From positions 780,001 through 844,000 of the forward strand of contig JAJOZX010001565.1 in the NCBI GenBank assembly GCA_023014485.1: 64,000 nucleotides of DNA, in the 5' to 3' direction. The stretch comes from Bathynomus jamesi. Its lineage: Eukaryota; Arthropoda; Malacostraca; Isopoda; Cirolanidae. Of the stretch, positions 30,335 through 41,898 are shown in pieces. The notes beneath the pieces are model-generated. The model was not told the origin of the DNA. It saw only the letters and a program-made list of their open reading frames with translations, and did no database searches. Position numbers and translations under genes: made by a program. Numbering within the stretch: the stretch's first letter is position 1; each line of letters starts with the position of its first letter.

Positions 30335-31792
30335 TTACTGTAAAAGCCCGACGAGTGGTAAATCTTAAGATTTGCCGGTAAATCGTGACATTTACCATGT
30401 ACATCTGGTAAAAGTCCGAAAAACAAGTGAAATTTTGCTTATTTCGGACTTTTACCAAATCTACATGGTAAATGTCAAGATTTACCTAACCTAACCTAAC
30501 TAAAAGATGTTTGTGCAAGGCCTCTGGCCTTTTATGCAATTCAAAGTGCCACAACAGTTCACCATACTGTGATAAATGAATTCGTTTTTTTTGTGCAAGA
30601 ATTTTTCGCGTTTTTAAGTTGCTAGTATATTCAAATAAATGTTTTTTTTCCCAAGTTTTAGTAATTTCTCTTCAATCCTGGCTTTTACAACTTCTGATGG
30701 TAAATCTTGACATTTACCATGTAGATTTGGTAAAAGTCCGAAATAAGTAAAATTTCACTTGTTTTTCGGACTTTTACCAGATGTACATGGTCAGTGATGG
30801 GCATCGATACATGAAAATCGCTAAAGCGATACCGATACATCGATACATGAAGAACGTCTTAGGCGATACCGATACGCCGATACTTTCTAGATGTCTTAAG
30901 CGATACCGATACATGTATCGCCGGTACATTTTTATAATTATTCATTTAATATGTAGGTATTAGATATTATTGTTTATACTAGTAATTTGTACGCACTGTA
31001 AGAAAAATCAACGACATTTTAATGGGTTTTATAGATGTAAATAAAAACAATTGCTTTATTTAATGAAAGTATGTTTTAATTTTGTAGGATACATGAATGA
31101 CTGAATATATTACACTAACAATTAAAAGTAATTACTATTACCCTTCAAAAATACCAGCTGGCTAAACATCTGGTCAAACAGTCTATTCCTTTTTGGAGCG
31201 TGAATGTGACCAGCCAAACTAAACAACCGTTCTACAGGAGCAGAGGATGGTAGTGGTGTGTTATACTTCAGGAAGACCCGTAGAATTCCTGGGTACTGCC
31301 TCAGAGATTGGAGCGTTTCTATATTATATGAGCGTTTCTATATTATGAGCGTTTCTATATTATGGTTAATTAATCTCAATAACACAAGTACAAACGTGTT
31401 TAAACGTTGCGCCGTACTGTGTGACGTGACCAGTAGAGTAGTACTGTCATTAAATAAATATTTAATAATATTATTTATGTATATTCATAAATATAACTCA
31501 GTAGTGTCATATTATAACATCTATTTAAATATTTAAAAATTCTTATTAATGTATCGATGTATCGAAGTATCGATTTTGTCGATACATTTAAGAAAATTGA
31601 CCTTAGCGATACCGATAAATCGATACTTTTGTCAAGTAGCTACAGCGATACCGATACCGATACAAAAGTATCGATCGATACGTATCGGCGATACATGTAT
31701 CTAGATACTGCCCATCACTGTCAGTAACATGGTAAATGTCAAGATTTACCGGCAAATCTTAAGATTTACCACTCGTCGGGCTTTTACAGTAA
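30335..31792. mobile_element. Foldback element with TTAGG-like run, hosting a hAT
   Basis: The termini TTACTGTAAAAGCCCGACGA and its inverse meet near 31792. Each end also contains a local palindrome built from GGTAAAAGTCCGAAA and TTTCGGACTTTTACC. CCTAACCTAACCTAAC lies at 30486-30501. The right arm is interrupted by a hAT (30792-31720). The host is about 530 bp and non-coding. Confidence 0.75.
30792..31720 (-). mobile_element. hAT-3, 929 bp, with dimerisation-domain remnant
   Basis: The ends CAGTGATGGGCATCGATAC and GATACTGCCCATCACTG are inverted. Left flank TACATGGT; right flank AACATGGT lies 5 bp beyond the end, so the duplication is imperfect. GCGATACCGATAC repeats are subterminal. The minus strand at 31306-31143 encodes LRVFLKYNTPLPSSAPVERL and FSLAGHIHAPKRNRL, the hAT C-terminal dimerisation block. 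Confidence 0.85.
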
Positions 31793-32450
31793 TATATATA
31801 TATATATACACAATGAGTTTCAATGAATTTTTAGGGCAGTATAACTTAAAGTCTTTACATGCGAAAACACAATTACTGTATAACGAATGAAAAGAACGTG
31901 ATTGTTTAATACTGATCAATCACAGTTTGTTTCTTTGACATTTACGAACTTTATGGTCCTGCCATGAACATGGAAAGAAAGTGGTAACAAGCATTTAACC
32001 CAAACTGTATAGGTTTATGCGTTTACAGAAATACAGATAAACATCTTTTTCTTACTTTCACTGAACTACACGCGTAAAAATATTATATAAAATACAGGAA
32101 CTCTACCCATCAGATCGACAAAACCATAACATCGACACTAAAAAACTAATTTATGAAGCCCATCATCAGAGGCGCAGGTTTAGTTTAAAGAGAGTTGGAG
32201 TAAGTTCGTATTATCTGTAACCACAGCCTCATTTTCTGGGATAAAAAAAAATGACTATTTAAAACTTGATTTTTTTAAAGGTCTGCTGGAACAGAAAAAT
32301 ATAAATAATTTCTATAATTGAAACTTTATTTATTCCTATACCTTCATTTATTTCTATACCTTTACAATACCTAACATCTCAGAAAAAGAGAAGGAAGTAT
32401 ATATCGAAAGCATTAATATTTAAACAAATTTCAAAATTATTTTGGGATAT
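31793..32450. other. Anonymous spacer, possible 5' region of LINE-3
   Basis: No gene or clear repeat is seen. The segment precedes the ORF1 of LINE-3 and may be its 5' untranslated region. Confidence 0.3.
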
Positions 32451-32451
32451 A

Positions 32452-33315
32452 TAAGTTTGCAAGAATGCAACCGATGAATCAAGGGCGATTAGATGTGATC
32501 TTTGTCCACTTCTCTTTGATTTTAATTGCCTTAATTGAAAAGATGAAAACATCACTCTTACAGCAAGTACCAAACAACTAAGTGGAGTAAAATATTTCTG
32601 TGAAAGATGTATAACGGAAATAAATTCGTTTTGGTTTATAAAACAGAGAGATACTGAGGAAGCAGCGAAAGAAGAGAATATAAATAATGAACTGAAAGAA
32701 ACGGGAAAGGAGATGAAGAAAAGTGAAGCGGATACAAACATGTTACATATCCAAATATCGACACACAAAATGGGCGAAAAATTATTGTAACAAAAGCACT
32801 AAAAGAAACACCCGTGGATCAGTTGGAGAACACCTACCAGAGTGAATAGAGTAAATAGCTTAAAACAAGTGGGAAATTCGAAAATCTTCGAAAAAGGAAA
32901 TGAGACAAACAACAAAAACAAAGGCCTCAAGTGATAAAGTGGGAAGAACTGTATGCATTGCATATACTATGTAAAGGGCTTTTGCAGATATAAGGAAGGA
33001 CAGTGTATATATATATATATATATATATGAGCACCGAACCATGTGCAATTTCTATTATAATAAAGGTCATTGTAAATTTGGCGACAGCTGCACATTTTAT
33101 CATCTTACCATTTGCAAGTACCATGCAAGGCAGGGGGTCTGCAAATATGGTAAGAAATGCTACTATCATCACCTCCTAACAAACTCAAGGGGTAATAGGA
33201 AAACGGCAAGAAACCTACGAATACAAATCAAGGAGCACATTTTCTCGACATCGTAGACATAATATGTCTACTAGATCTCATTTAGCATATTCTGTACAGT
33301 CGACACAGCTGAGAA
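32452..33315 (+). pseudogene. LINE-3 ORF1: PHD-like and CCCH zinc-finger protein
   Basis: Near 32485-32620 the frame has AIRCDLCPLLFDFNC and KYFCERC, a PHD-like C-x2-C...C...C-x2-C arrangement. Then follow a charged helix (RDTEEAAKEENINNEL) and three CCCH-type fingers: CIYYVKGFCRYKEGQC, CNFYYNKGHCKFGDSCTFYH and CKYHARQGVCKYGKKCYYHH. A (TA)n expansion (33004-33029) split the first finger from the second. CCCH fingers suggest RNA binding. The next part of LINE-3 lies beyond hAT-4. Confidence 0.7.
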
Positions 33316-33647
33316 TAGGGGTGTGCCGGATAGTATTTTTTACTATCCGGCCGGATACCGGATAGCCGGATAATAAAAAAAAATATCCGGCCGGATACCG
33401 GATAATATCATTCAAATAATTCATAATTTTTTATATATTATTATTTAGCTATTACTTGACTAATTGACTATACTATCAAATTTTAATCACTATTTGATGT
33501 AAATTATAGCTATCTTTCAATAACTTTACTAATTACCTATATTTTATCCTTTTCAGGATTGTTTCATTGCCTAAATCATATAGCTATATAGCTAGTTAGT
33601 ATTAGTTACAGGCTTACAGCAATATTTTAACATTATTTACCCCTAAA

Positions 33648-34429
33648 ATGGCTAGTTTATTTGGAAAATATTTACAATACATGAGACTGATCCAACGATA
33701 GCTATTTGCTCCCTATGTTCCAAACAGATTAAAAGGGGATCAGAGAAATTGGGTGCTAGGTGCTATAGCACAAAACCTTTGCACAATCATGCAAAGATGC
33801 TGCATTCAAAAGAATATAAAGAAGTGTCTCAACTTAACAAATCATCTGAAAATCAAAATCAACCTATAGCGACCACCTCAATGGCTCCGAAGGAGAAAAA
33901 ATTAGTTGCCATGGAAAAGCAACTCACGTTAGAAGAAAGTTTTTCCTTTAAGAAAATATGGGATATAAATGACTCAAAAGCTGAAGCTTTACATAAAAAG
34001 ATAGGATTAATGATGGCATTGGACAACCATCCTTTTAGTTTAGTTGAACAAGATGGCTTTATAGGACTGATGGCCCACGTACAGCCAAGGTATTTGCTAC
34101 CAAATCGAACATATTTTTCAGAAAAAGTCATACCCAAAATCTATGAAGAACTCAAAGAAATTGTTATGAATAAATTGAAAGAGGGGAAATACATTAGCTT
34201 CACTTCCGATATTTGGACCTGCTCTTCTTCAAATGAATCATTCATTTCCTTGTCAGGTCACTGGATCATGAATGACTACACTCATTGTAATGCAGTATTG
34301 CATTCAGCTCATTTTTCAGGATCGCATACAGGAATTAATATAGCGGACAAATTGCAATCTATGTGGCAACCATGGAATATTGACAGATCAAGGCGTAATA
34401 TATTGGTCAGAGAGGAGCTTCTAACATAG
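33648..34429 (+). pseudogene. hAT-4 transposase, N-terminal part
   Basis: The start at 33648 (MASLFGKY) is followed by a small frameshift near 33675. A BED finger is readable across it (ICSLCSKQIK, then LHNHAKMLH). The long frame (33749-34429) includes KYISFTSDIWTCSSSNESFI, with the first catalytic Asp in SDIWTC, and GHWIMNDYTHCNAVLHSAHF. A second frameshift near 34410 falls in the RDGASN region (here REGASN), after which the frame continues at 34432. Confidence 0.88.
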
Positions 34430-34431
34430 CT

Positions 34432-35613
34432 TTGGGATGTGACCTTGCGGAAATACCTTCTGTTCACTGTTCAATTCATTTGCTACAGCTAGTGGTGAAT
34501 GATGCATTAATGGCTCAACGATCTATAAAAGATCTTTTGGCAAAGTGTCGACGTTTAGTGACACATTTTAACCACTCCCCATTGGCTACTTCTGAATTTA
34601 AAGCTCTCCAAACACAACAGGGTCATGTTCCTCTTCTATTGGTACAAGATGTTTTAACGCGCTGGAACTCATCTTATTTGATGCTAGAACGTATGGTTAA
34701 GTTGAAAAAATCAGCTCAAATATACCTTGCTGATCATAGTGAATTACTTGTTATTTCATCTAATGAGTGGCACTTGATTGAAAATCTTTTAAAGCTTTTA
34801 CAGCCATTTTTTAAACTCACCCAAGAAATGAGTACAGAATATAGTTTACTCTCTACTGTTATCCCAAACATGTGCACGCTTGAAAGGTTTCTTTCAAAAA
34901 TTGGCCAGGATGATCAAGGAGTCCAAACTACAAAAGATGAACTGTTGAAGTCATTGCGGTCACGATTTTTTGCCAATGAAAGCAATGAAAAAAGAAAGTG
35001 TCTAAATGTCTTAACAAATCGGAAGTATGCTCTAGCAACTGTCATTGATCTACGATTTAAATTTTTGTTTTTCAAAGATCAACAAAAGGAAAATATTAAG
35101 ACATGGTTAATTGAAGAAATAAATGAAATAAACAACCTAGAGAAAATTAGAGATAAATATTTTGAAGAACAGGCTCACAGCAGCGACGATTCTAATTCTT
35201 CTTCCTCCTCAAGAAAAAAGGCAAAGTTTGATGATGATCCACTCTCTGCTTGTTTCAGGGAACTAACACAAGAAAATTCAGAAAAGATACCTGGTGAGAA
35301 AAAGTTTAAAAAAAGCCGCAAGATGGCTTCATTCGCAGAAATAGCAGAGGAAATTGAGCAATATGCAAAAAAACCCATATCAGACAGACGACTATCTCCA
35401 CTTGAAATTTGGAAAAATGAAGAATCCTTTCCATCTCTCAAGAAAATTGCCCTAAAATGGCTAGTGACACCAGCATCTTCAGTTTTCTCAGAAAGAATGT
35501 TTTCCGAATATGGAAATATTTTTGAAGAAAAAAGAAGTACTTTGCTACCAAAGCGAGGGGAGATGCTTCTTTTTATCCATCACAATGGACGAAAATTTGA
35601 TTTAAACTTGTGA
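34432..35613 (+). CDS. hAT-4 transposase, C-terminal 393 codons
   Basis: The open frame continues the transposase: LGCDLAEIPSVHCSIHLLQL (the CxxH helix of hAT enzymes), TRWNSSYLMLERMV (conserved RW), a long linker with a serine-rich acidic patch (DDSNSSSSS), and the dimerisation domain WLVTPASSVFSERMFSEYG with the catalytic Glu region and LLPKRGEMLLFIHH. Length and order match a complete hAT C-terminal half. With only two frameshifts upstream, the element was active fairly recently. Confidence 0.9.
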   Translation: MGCDLAEIPSVHCSIHLLQLVVNDALMAQRSIKDLLAKCRRLVTHFNHSPLATSEFKALQTQQGHVPLLLVQDVLTRWNSSYLMLERMVKLKKSAQIYLADHSELLVISSNEWHLIENLLKLLQPFFKLTQEMSTEYSLLSTVIPNMCTLERFLSKIGQDDQGVQTTKDELLKSLRSRFFANESNEKRKCLNVLTNRKYALATVIDLRFKFLFFKDQQKENIKTWLIEEINEINNLEKIRDKYFEEQAHSSDDSNSSSSSRKKAKFDDDPLSACFRELTQENSEKIPGEKKFKKSRKMASFAEIAEEIEQYAKKPISDRRLSPLEIWKNEESFPSLKKIALKWLVTPASSVFSERMFSEYGNIFEEKRSTLLPKRGEMLLFIHHNGRKFDLNL

Positions 35614-36164
35614 ATCTAGTGTCTTGAACATAGTATTAATTTTTATTGTTTAATGTGAGTTTTTACTTTTTAAAGTTTTGCTATTTTAATAATTTCACTT
35701 ACCTTACTGGTATATTTGATTAGGCTATATGTTTTTTTTATATCTCAAATCTTAATAAAAGGTTTCGCTAATTCATATTTTTTCATATTGTAATTTGCAA
35801 TATATATAAAAATAAAAAATAAAAATAAAAATTAAAAAGTAAGGGAAGCTGGGATCTTAGCTATGCGTCACACTTTTAGCTGGACCAAACATTTTGCCTT
35901 TTTAGCAGTGTTAATATAGTTACATACTAGTAGTGGTACATGCTTATTTATCAATTATTTTAATTTTAGATTTTTGTACAACTATATTCAACTTTTGCTA
36001 GCTAAAGGCTATGCAAGCTAAGATTGGAAAGGGGCGGGCCCAGATGGTATTCCCATTACAAAAAAGACTATCATAAATATCCGGCTATCCGGCCGGATAC
36101 AGGATACCGGATAATAGCTGTTATCCGGCCAGATAGTGGTATCCGGCACATCCCTAGCTGAGAA

Positions 36165-36768
36165 CCTCCGAGCCGATCCGTTATCAAGCAAGAAATTATC
36201 AGAACAGATAACCAGAAGCGGAGCTTTCTCGGATGACCATACGAATACAAAACACGCGACACTGAAGGAAATTGAATTTTGAATACTCGAAAGATAACGC
36301 AAAACGGGAAACATAAATATAGTCCTGGCAAATATTCAAGGGCTAAGACCGAACCACACGATAAACAGTTTGTATGGAAGAAACAAGGACTGACATCGCA
36401 TGCCTCATAGAAACACACCTTAAAGACTGCCAAGGAGATTGTGAAAGCTGCGAATACTGTATAGATAAAAAAGAAATAAACATTGATGGTTCCAATATAT
36501 TACGAACTGACAAAACAGAATGACGAAAAGGGCCATATGACAGACACAGCAATAAGTACATCAAATAGCTACGTGGAGTTCTTAAGCAGTAAAAACTGAA
36601 AATCTTAACATGATACTAACAATCATATATAGACCTCCGAACACCCCAAGTGCAAAATTCTCTGAAGCCATTGCCGACATCAGAAACCTAATAAAGTCTT
36701 TAAACACCCCATCCCTGAATATAATACTCTACGGTGATTTTAATTTTCTTTGTATAAAATAAAAAAGT

Positions 36769-36770
<2 letters not shown>
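36165..36770 (+). pseudogene. LINE-3 ORF2 endonuclease part
   Basis: Frames show NINIVLANIQGLRPNHTIN, IETHLKDCQGDCESC (catalytic Glu context), ILTIIYRPPNTPSAKFSEA and LNIILYGDFNFLC, the D/N pair of APE-type endonucleases. Stops are frequent. A long (TA)n tract (36770-36831) splits the end of the domain. Confidence 0.75.

Positions 36771-36831
<61 letters not shown>
36771..36831. repeat. (TA)n microsatellite inside LINE-3
   Basis: About 30 TA units between the GDFNF block and the rest of the endonuclease. Confidence 0.95.
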
Positions 36832-36835
<4 letters not shown>

Positions 36836-38306
36836 CAAGACAAGGGGAGTACAAGCGATGACCAAGAGCAACCAAAAATGTTGATAGCTGCAACAAATGA
36901 ATTTATGTTAACATCGGAGATAACAGATAATAAATACCTGAAAAAATAACTGCTTGGATCTTGTATTCACAAATAACACCAACTTAATCAATAATATAAA
37001 AATAACACCATCTTAGACCATAACATTATCGAGGGATCCACTAATATGGCAAGAGCACTAAAAGAAAATACTTATACTGAAGAAAGAAGCAAATTTGAGA
37101 TTTTTAATCTGTATAAATTGGGAAGAAATCAGATCCCATATGGCACAAATAGAGTGGAAAACAGTCTTAGAAGATAAAGCAACCGAAGAAATGCTAATAA
37201 CCTTGGAAAAAAAGACGCTGGAAGTCTTAGAAAAATACAGTATATTGAAAATCGAGCCAAAGAAAAAGAGGAATTGTTTCGAGAGGCAAAGTCGTACATG
37301 AGAAGGAGAATATACTAAAAAGAGCAAACATTGTTCCTATATATAAAGGAGGGGTGGGGATAGGTCTCAAGCAAAGAACTATAGACCGGTCTCACTAACA
37401 TCACATCTCACCAAAATATTTAAAAGAATAGTCATGGGGAGAAAATATGTGAGTTTTTGGAGGCACAGGAAAGATTCAGTGAGGACCAGTATGGATACAG
37501 AAGAACACAAACAGAATATACAAATGATCAGAAGACAAAACCATGAATTATAACACCGAGAAATTTTAGCTCTTGAGATATAGAAGAAATGAAGAACTTC
37601 AACAGATAGCATACTATGCCCCAGGCAGACAGGAAATTCAGAGAAGCACGAAAGCAAAAGATTTAGGGTTATAATAACCGATGATCATTAGCGGATTTAC
37701 CTGGAGACCAAAAAGGTCTTGGCCTAAGGGAAGCAAAAAAAAAATGATTAACGAACATTGTAAAAAATTGTAAAAAAAAACATTAATAATTATAATTAAT
37801 AATAACTAATAATAATTATAAAAATTAATAGCTCAAACCACACCTGGGGCGGCAAATCCATAAATCTGCTACTGCCGATGATGCAAAATTTGAAGCACAG
37901 AATCAGATGGCAATAAACGAAGCAAAAAGAAGTACGGACAGCTACTGAGAACCTTCAAAAGAAGGGACGAGAAGGTAATGATTCCCCTGTTGAAAACACT
38001 GAACGCACCAAAACTTGAATACTGCCAATTCTTGACGTCCCCATACAAAAAAGAAATTAATAAACTAGAAGAGGAATTTTACAGTCAAGACTGATGGCTC
38101 CACAAAACTCAACTACTTGCAAAGACTACACAAATTAAATCTGTATTCGCTGGAAAGAAGAAAAGAGAGATACACCATAATTTACATATGGAAAATGACG
38201 GATAAACTGGTACCTAACCTCAAATTAAACCCAATAACTACCCAAACAATAAAAGAAAATAAGAAAGGTAGAATGTGTAGCGTTCCCAAACTAAAGGCCC
38301 GACAAG
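36832..38306 (+). pseudogene. LINE-3 endonuclease end and reverse transcriptase remnants
   Basis: TNLDHNIIEGS-like codons close the endonuclease. RT blocks follow in shifting frames: VPIYKGG, KNYRPVSLTSHLTKIF (near 37375), FLEAQERFSEDQYGYRR, then after deletions LLKTLNAPKLEYCQFLTSPY and (38117-38300) RLHKLNLYSLERRKERYTII, YIWKMTDKLVPNL, KKGRMCSVP. The central YADD region is not preserved. hAT-A inserts at 38307; LINE-3 resumes at 41459. Confidence 0.75.
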
Positions 38307-39072
38307 CAGTGGTGTATAGGAACAGTCTAACAGAGTATAAGTACTAAAGTACTTTTAAGCAAAATGTACTCTGAACATCGAAATGTGTTGTATGTAATCA
38401 GGCCATATCAGCAAAACAGCGAGTGTTCATTCCATCCGATTCCATCTCAGAAAATTATGTTGATAACCCTGACATCCCGAGCAACTAATCGATGTGTGTA
38501 TTTAAAAGTTTTAGAGGTTTTCATTTCCCGGTTGTGTCTATAATAACTTCCCGCTTATTGGCGACAGTGCGTAAATTTACTTATTTATCGTTTTCACTCT
38601 TTTTCGAAGCTGTTTTAAATATGAATTCCGGTTTGATATTTAGGTCAAGACGCACCACAGTCAGTGATAAAAACTTTGAATTTAAATCAACTGCTCTTAA
38701 AGGTTAATTCAAAATTTCATAGAGTCTTTTGGCAACGCAAACTTTCGACAATTTCATAAACATTAAAAATATCTTTGTCTCCTTCTGTACTTTTCTCTTC
38801 TTCCCATTTTTGCATCTTGTTTAGCCTGATGAGGTCTTCCATTCAGTCAACCCTTCTTTGTAGGACAATGGTCGATCGAATGATGTATGATGCATGCATG
38901 CATTCATAGCATATATGTATAACTATAATACAGTATTTTCAGTACCTTAAGTACAAACAAAATTGTACTTTCACTTAAGTATTTTTTAAAGCTACTTCTA
39001 CTTAAGAACATATTTTCTTTAGTAATTGTACTTTTACTGAAGTACTTTTCAAAAGTACTTTATACACCACTG
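38307..39072. mobile_element. hAT-A, 766-bp non-autonomous hAT
   Basis: The ends CAGTGGTGTATAGGAAC and AGTACTTTATACACCACTG carry 8-bp flanks CCGACAAG (38299-38306) and CCGACAGG (39073-39080), 7 of 8 matching. Subterminal AAGTACTTT repeats are present. No coding region is convincing. The right flank overlaps the first bases of element B. Confidence 0.85.
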
Positions 39073-39205
39073 CCGACAGGGCCGTTTCTAGCATTTTTGG
39101 GGCCCTAGACAAGATTTGGGGGGGGGGGGGCTCCCAACCCTATTAGTTGATCATTTGCCAGATATGCATCAAAACATTTGCCTTATATACGTATAATGTG
39201 ATATA

Positions 39206-40495
39206 CAGGGTGGTCCAAAAAAATTATTACCCTGATTTTGAGCAATATAATTTTACCTTTATCAAATGTTATTTGTACAATCAATATATGTGTTCTGTAT
39301 AAAATTTAATGGGCTATCTCGTGGTGAAGTTGGATTTTTGCTAACTGTAACCATTATTTTGTAATTCGCTGTTATACAGATACGGGTAGAAAAACTTTGT
39401 TTCTATACAGTTACCTAATTGAGTCCAAGATTATGCGGAATGTGCCCTCCTCCATTATCAATGCACGCTTGTAACCTTGCTCGCCATTGATCTACCGCAT
39501 CAAGGATTTTTTCTTAGTAATAAGCAGCAGTGATTTTGGCATTTTGATCAACAAAAACAATTTCTGACTTCCCTAACTTTGAAATAAAGATGGAAACCAT
39601 GACTTTTTGAGAAAAATGCGGACGTTCCCTGCAAAGTCGATCTAGACTGATAGATTTTTTGTCCTGTCTTCCATAAACTCGGTCATTTTGTGTGTTTATT
39701 GTTGAAGCAACCGTAAAGGTCTTCTCGTCGCTGAACCATATTTTCGACACTTCTCTGTCTGGGAATCGATCTAACAGAGCACGACATTTTTCAACTCTTG
39801 CTTGCTTATTTGATGCAGAGAGCTTGTGAATTTGGACTCTTTTAAAACATTTAAGACCCAGATAATCTTTTACTATACGACGAACACTAGAGCGAGAAAT
39901 ACCAGTAGTTTTTTAAATTTTTCTAATGGACTTGTGGGTGTTGGGCCGTTCTTCTTGACTGCATATCATGGATAAAACCGTGTCATTAATTTCCTCAGTA
40001 CGTGATGTTTTTGGCCTTCCACTGCCTTCTTTTCGTTTGGTCGATCCTGTGATATCGATTTTCTTTATGAGATATTGAAATCCAGGTATCGTCCATCGTT
40101 TGTTTGGAAACTCTTTCTTCATTCGTTTTGCACCCCAGTGTTTCATGCTTCATCTTCCAAAGAGTATTTCATTATAACTTGTTCACCAACGATAGCAGAA
40201 TGATGGTCTGAAATGGAAAAGGAAATAAATTAATTATTTTGTGTAAAAATTAGAAAAATTAATTATGTATGGAGAAACTGACTGTCATCTGAAAGTATCA
40301 GTTGCTGACTTTGACCGCCTTTCAATTGAGCACCATATTCTGATACCTCCCTCCAGTTGTGAGCCTGTACCTCTAGTCCTGGGGCGTTGAATCTAGATTC
40401 AAAGCCAGCGTTTGAAAAAGTAATTAAAAGTATAGGTACATCATACGGCCTCGGCAGTAAGATCAACTGGGTAATAGTTTTTTTGGCCTACCCGG
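39206..40495 (-). mobile_element. Mariner-type transposon, 1.29 kb, TA flanked
   Basis: The ends CAGGGTGGTCCAAAAAAATT and AAAAAAACTATTACCC on the opposite strand (CCGGGTAGGCC) are inverted inside TA dinucleotides. It carries one minus-strand transposase with two stops and an internal deletion. Confidence 0.85.
39400..40146 (-). pseudogene. Mariner-type transposase with internal deletion
   Basis: From 40146: MKHWGAKRMKKEFPNKRWTI and KEGSGRPKTSRTEE (helix-turn-helix and the GRPR-like hinge), one TAA at 39915-39913, then in the same frame SRSSVRRIVKDYLGLKC and VSKIWFSDEKTFTV, with the first catalytic Asp in FSDEK. KVMVSIFISKLGKSEIVFVD follows. After the stop at 39516-39514 the text jumps to ILDAVDQWRARLQACIDNGG. 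The segment with the second and third catalytic Asp (QDxAPxH, SPDLNPLD) is deleted, so it is inactive. Confidence 0.85.
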
Positions 40496-40576
40496 TATAT
40501 ATGGAAAGTCCCACGTGCCATGCACAAAGTCCTTGACTTTTCCATCCATGAGGCAGCGCGATCATGCTGGGTTTTT

Positions 40577-40620
<44 letters not shown>

Positions 40621-40624
<4 letters not shown>

Positions 40625-41028
40625 CCGTGCATGGAACAAGGAACTCTTCTAGGAAAATTAAATCCACTATAGTCCGAATAAGTAATGGTTAATGACAAAC
40701 ACTATAGTTTTTTCTTTTTCATGATGCAAGCCCGACGTGGGCAACGGGTGACTCGGAAAGAGGTCCCAAAAATATAGCTTCCCTCACCAACTATCTGCAA
40801 AGCAGATAGGATCCAGCTTTGGGACAGGATCTAGGGTTTAAAGCAGCCTAGCCCAGATAGCTGGTGAGGGAAGGTATATTTCTGGGACCTCTTTGCGAGT
40901 GACCCGTTACCCACGTCGGGCTAGCATCATGAAAAGAAAAACTATAGTATTTGTCATTTACCATTACTTATTCGGACTATAGTGGATTTAATTTTCCTAG
41001 AAGAGTTCCTTGTTCCATGCACGGTCTG
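40621..41028. mobile_element. 408-bp foldback element inside element B
   Basis: CAGACCGTGCATGGAACAAG and its reverse complement bound arms of roughly 180 bp, with a central spacer of about 45 bp near 40805-40850. Both arms contain CCCGACGTGGG and GGTCCCAGAAATATA-like words. Non-coding. Confidence 0.85.
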
Positions 41029-41084
41029 TGTGTATCATAAAAAATCTCAGGGAACCATTCTGAGTTCATTCCCATATATATATA

Positions 41085-41131
<47 letters not shown>

Positions 41132-41458
41132 AATAAGACAGAAAGCGAAATGGTTACTAACTTTTTTAATTTATTTTAAAGAATATGCCTATAACTAGTA
41201 TTGCACACAATAAGCCAAATTTGCATCGCCAAAATGAAAATTTTCATTGAAAGTTAGTTTCTTTTGTTGTAATTTTTAAACATAATTAACACTGCACACT
41301 TTGAACAAAAACATTTTTAAAAACATTTCACTCAATAAATACAAAGATTGTTTCGAATTCAATCCCAATCGTATTCTTCAGAAATTTTGCTTCCTACACT
41401 TTTTTGAAGCGGGGCCCTAGGCAGTGGCCTACTTCGCCTATTGGAGGAAACGGCCCTG

Positions 41459-41717
41459 ATTGCCAACGAGGGACACCATCAACATTGAAGGAAAATAGTT
41501 TGATTTGTCAAGAGGCCAAGACTTTTTAACTAGCTTCCAAAGGACCTCAGGAACGTCACGGGGGTCAAGATTGAAATCTTCAAAAGAAGACGATACCTGG
41601 CTATGTGCGATGGAGATCGCAAGAAAGCAACTCTCTCCTCCATCAGGCCAGGCCTAGAGGTGGGGCTACCAGCTTGACCTTCACGTGAAGACCAACGCAC
41701 GGAACTTTTACCAGGTG
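41459..41717 (+). pseudogene. LINE-3 C-terminus
   Basis: A frame reads KRPRLFNQLPKDLRNVTGVK-like text (RPRLFN then LPKDLRNVTGVKIEIFKRR) and YLAMCDGDRKKATLSS, matching the end of ORF2 begun at 38117. The sequence runs into (TA)n and then a SINE. Confidence 0.65.
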
Positions 41718-41732
41718 TATATATATATATAT

Positions 41733-41820
41733 TCATCTTGCGCGGAATGTTCTCCTATACAAGCGTCGTTCTTTACGTTAATTATACTGCGTGTTCTTTG
41801 CAGTTGAAATGTATATATAG
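41733..41820 (+). mobile_element. 5'-truncated copy of a tRNA-like SINE body
   Basis: TCATCTTGCGCGGAATGTTC through GCAGTTGAAATGTATATAT matches 42002-42088 with only a few differences. It lacks the tRNA-like head. Confidence 0.75.
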
Positions 41821-41898
41821 GTGCGGCATGCGGGAGGTGCCCCCTCGGGGCATTGGTTTCTGCGCGTATGTAGGAGAATTACGACTTCTGATCGAGTG

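Larger units (their letters stand above)
33316..36156 (+). mobile_element. hAT-4, near-complete 2.84-kb hAT transposon
   Basis: The ends TAGGGGTGTGCCGGATA and TATCCGGCACATCCCTA are flanked by perfect 8-bp duplications GCTGAGAA (33308-33315 and 36157-36164). Subterminal CCGGCCGGATACCGGATA repeats occur at both ends. It encodes one transposase in sense. It interrupts LINE-3 between ORF1 and ORF2. Confidence 0.95.
39077..41458. mobile_element. Element B, hAT-like host of a mariner and a foldback
   Basis: The ends CAGGGCCGTTTCTAGC and GGAGGAAACGGCCCTG are inverted, of a type common in hAT elements. GGGGCCCTAG occurs near both ends and a 13-G run lies at 39118-39130. Inside are a mariner (39206-40495) and a foldback (40621-41028), plus (TA)n and (AG)n tracts (41089-41127). 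No transposase of its own is visible. It interrupts LINE-3; a clear target duplication was not found. Confidence 0.7.

Noticed and set aside
32379..32768. 129-codon minus-strand frame with membrane-like stretches
   Set aside because: Antisense of LINE-3 ORF1 (PHD-like region), which has clear zinc ligands on the plus strand.
39206..39240. CAGGGTGGTCCAAAA end as another copy of the second large TIR family (AGGGTGGTCCAAAA)
   Set aside because: The match covers only about 14 bp. This end pairs with 40495, is TA-flanked and encloses a mariner transposase, so the similarity is probably coincidental.
40263..40466. 67-codon minus-strand frame in the mariner
   Set aside because: Lies upstream of the transposase between it and the terminal repeat, without motifs; not supported.
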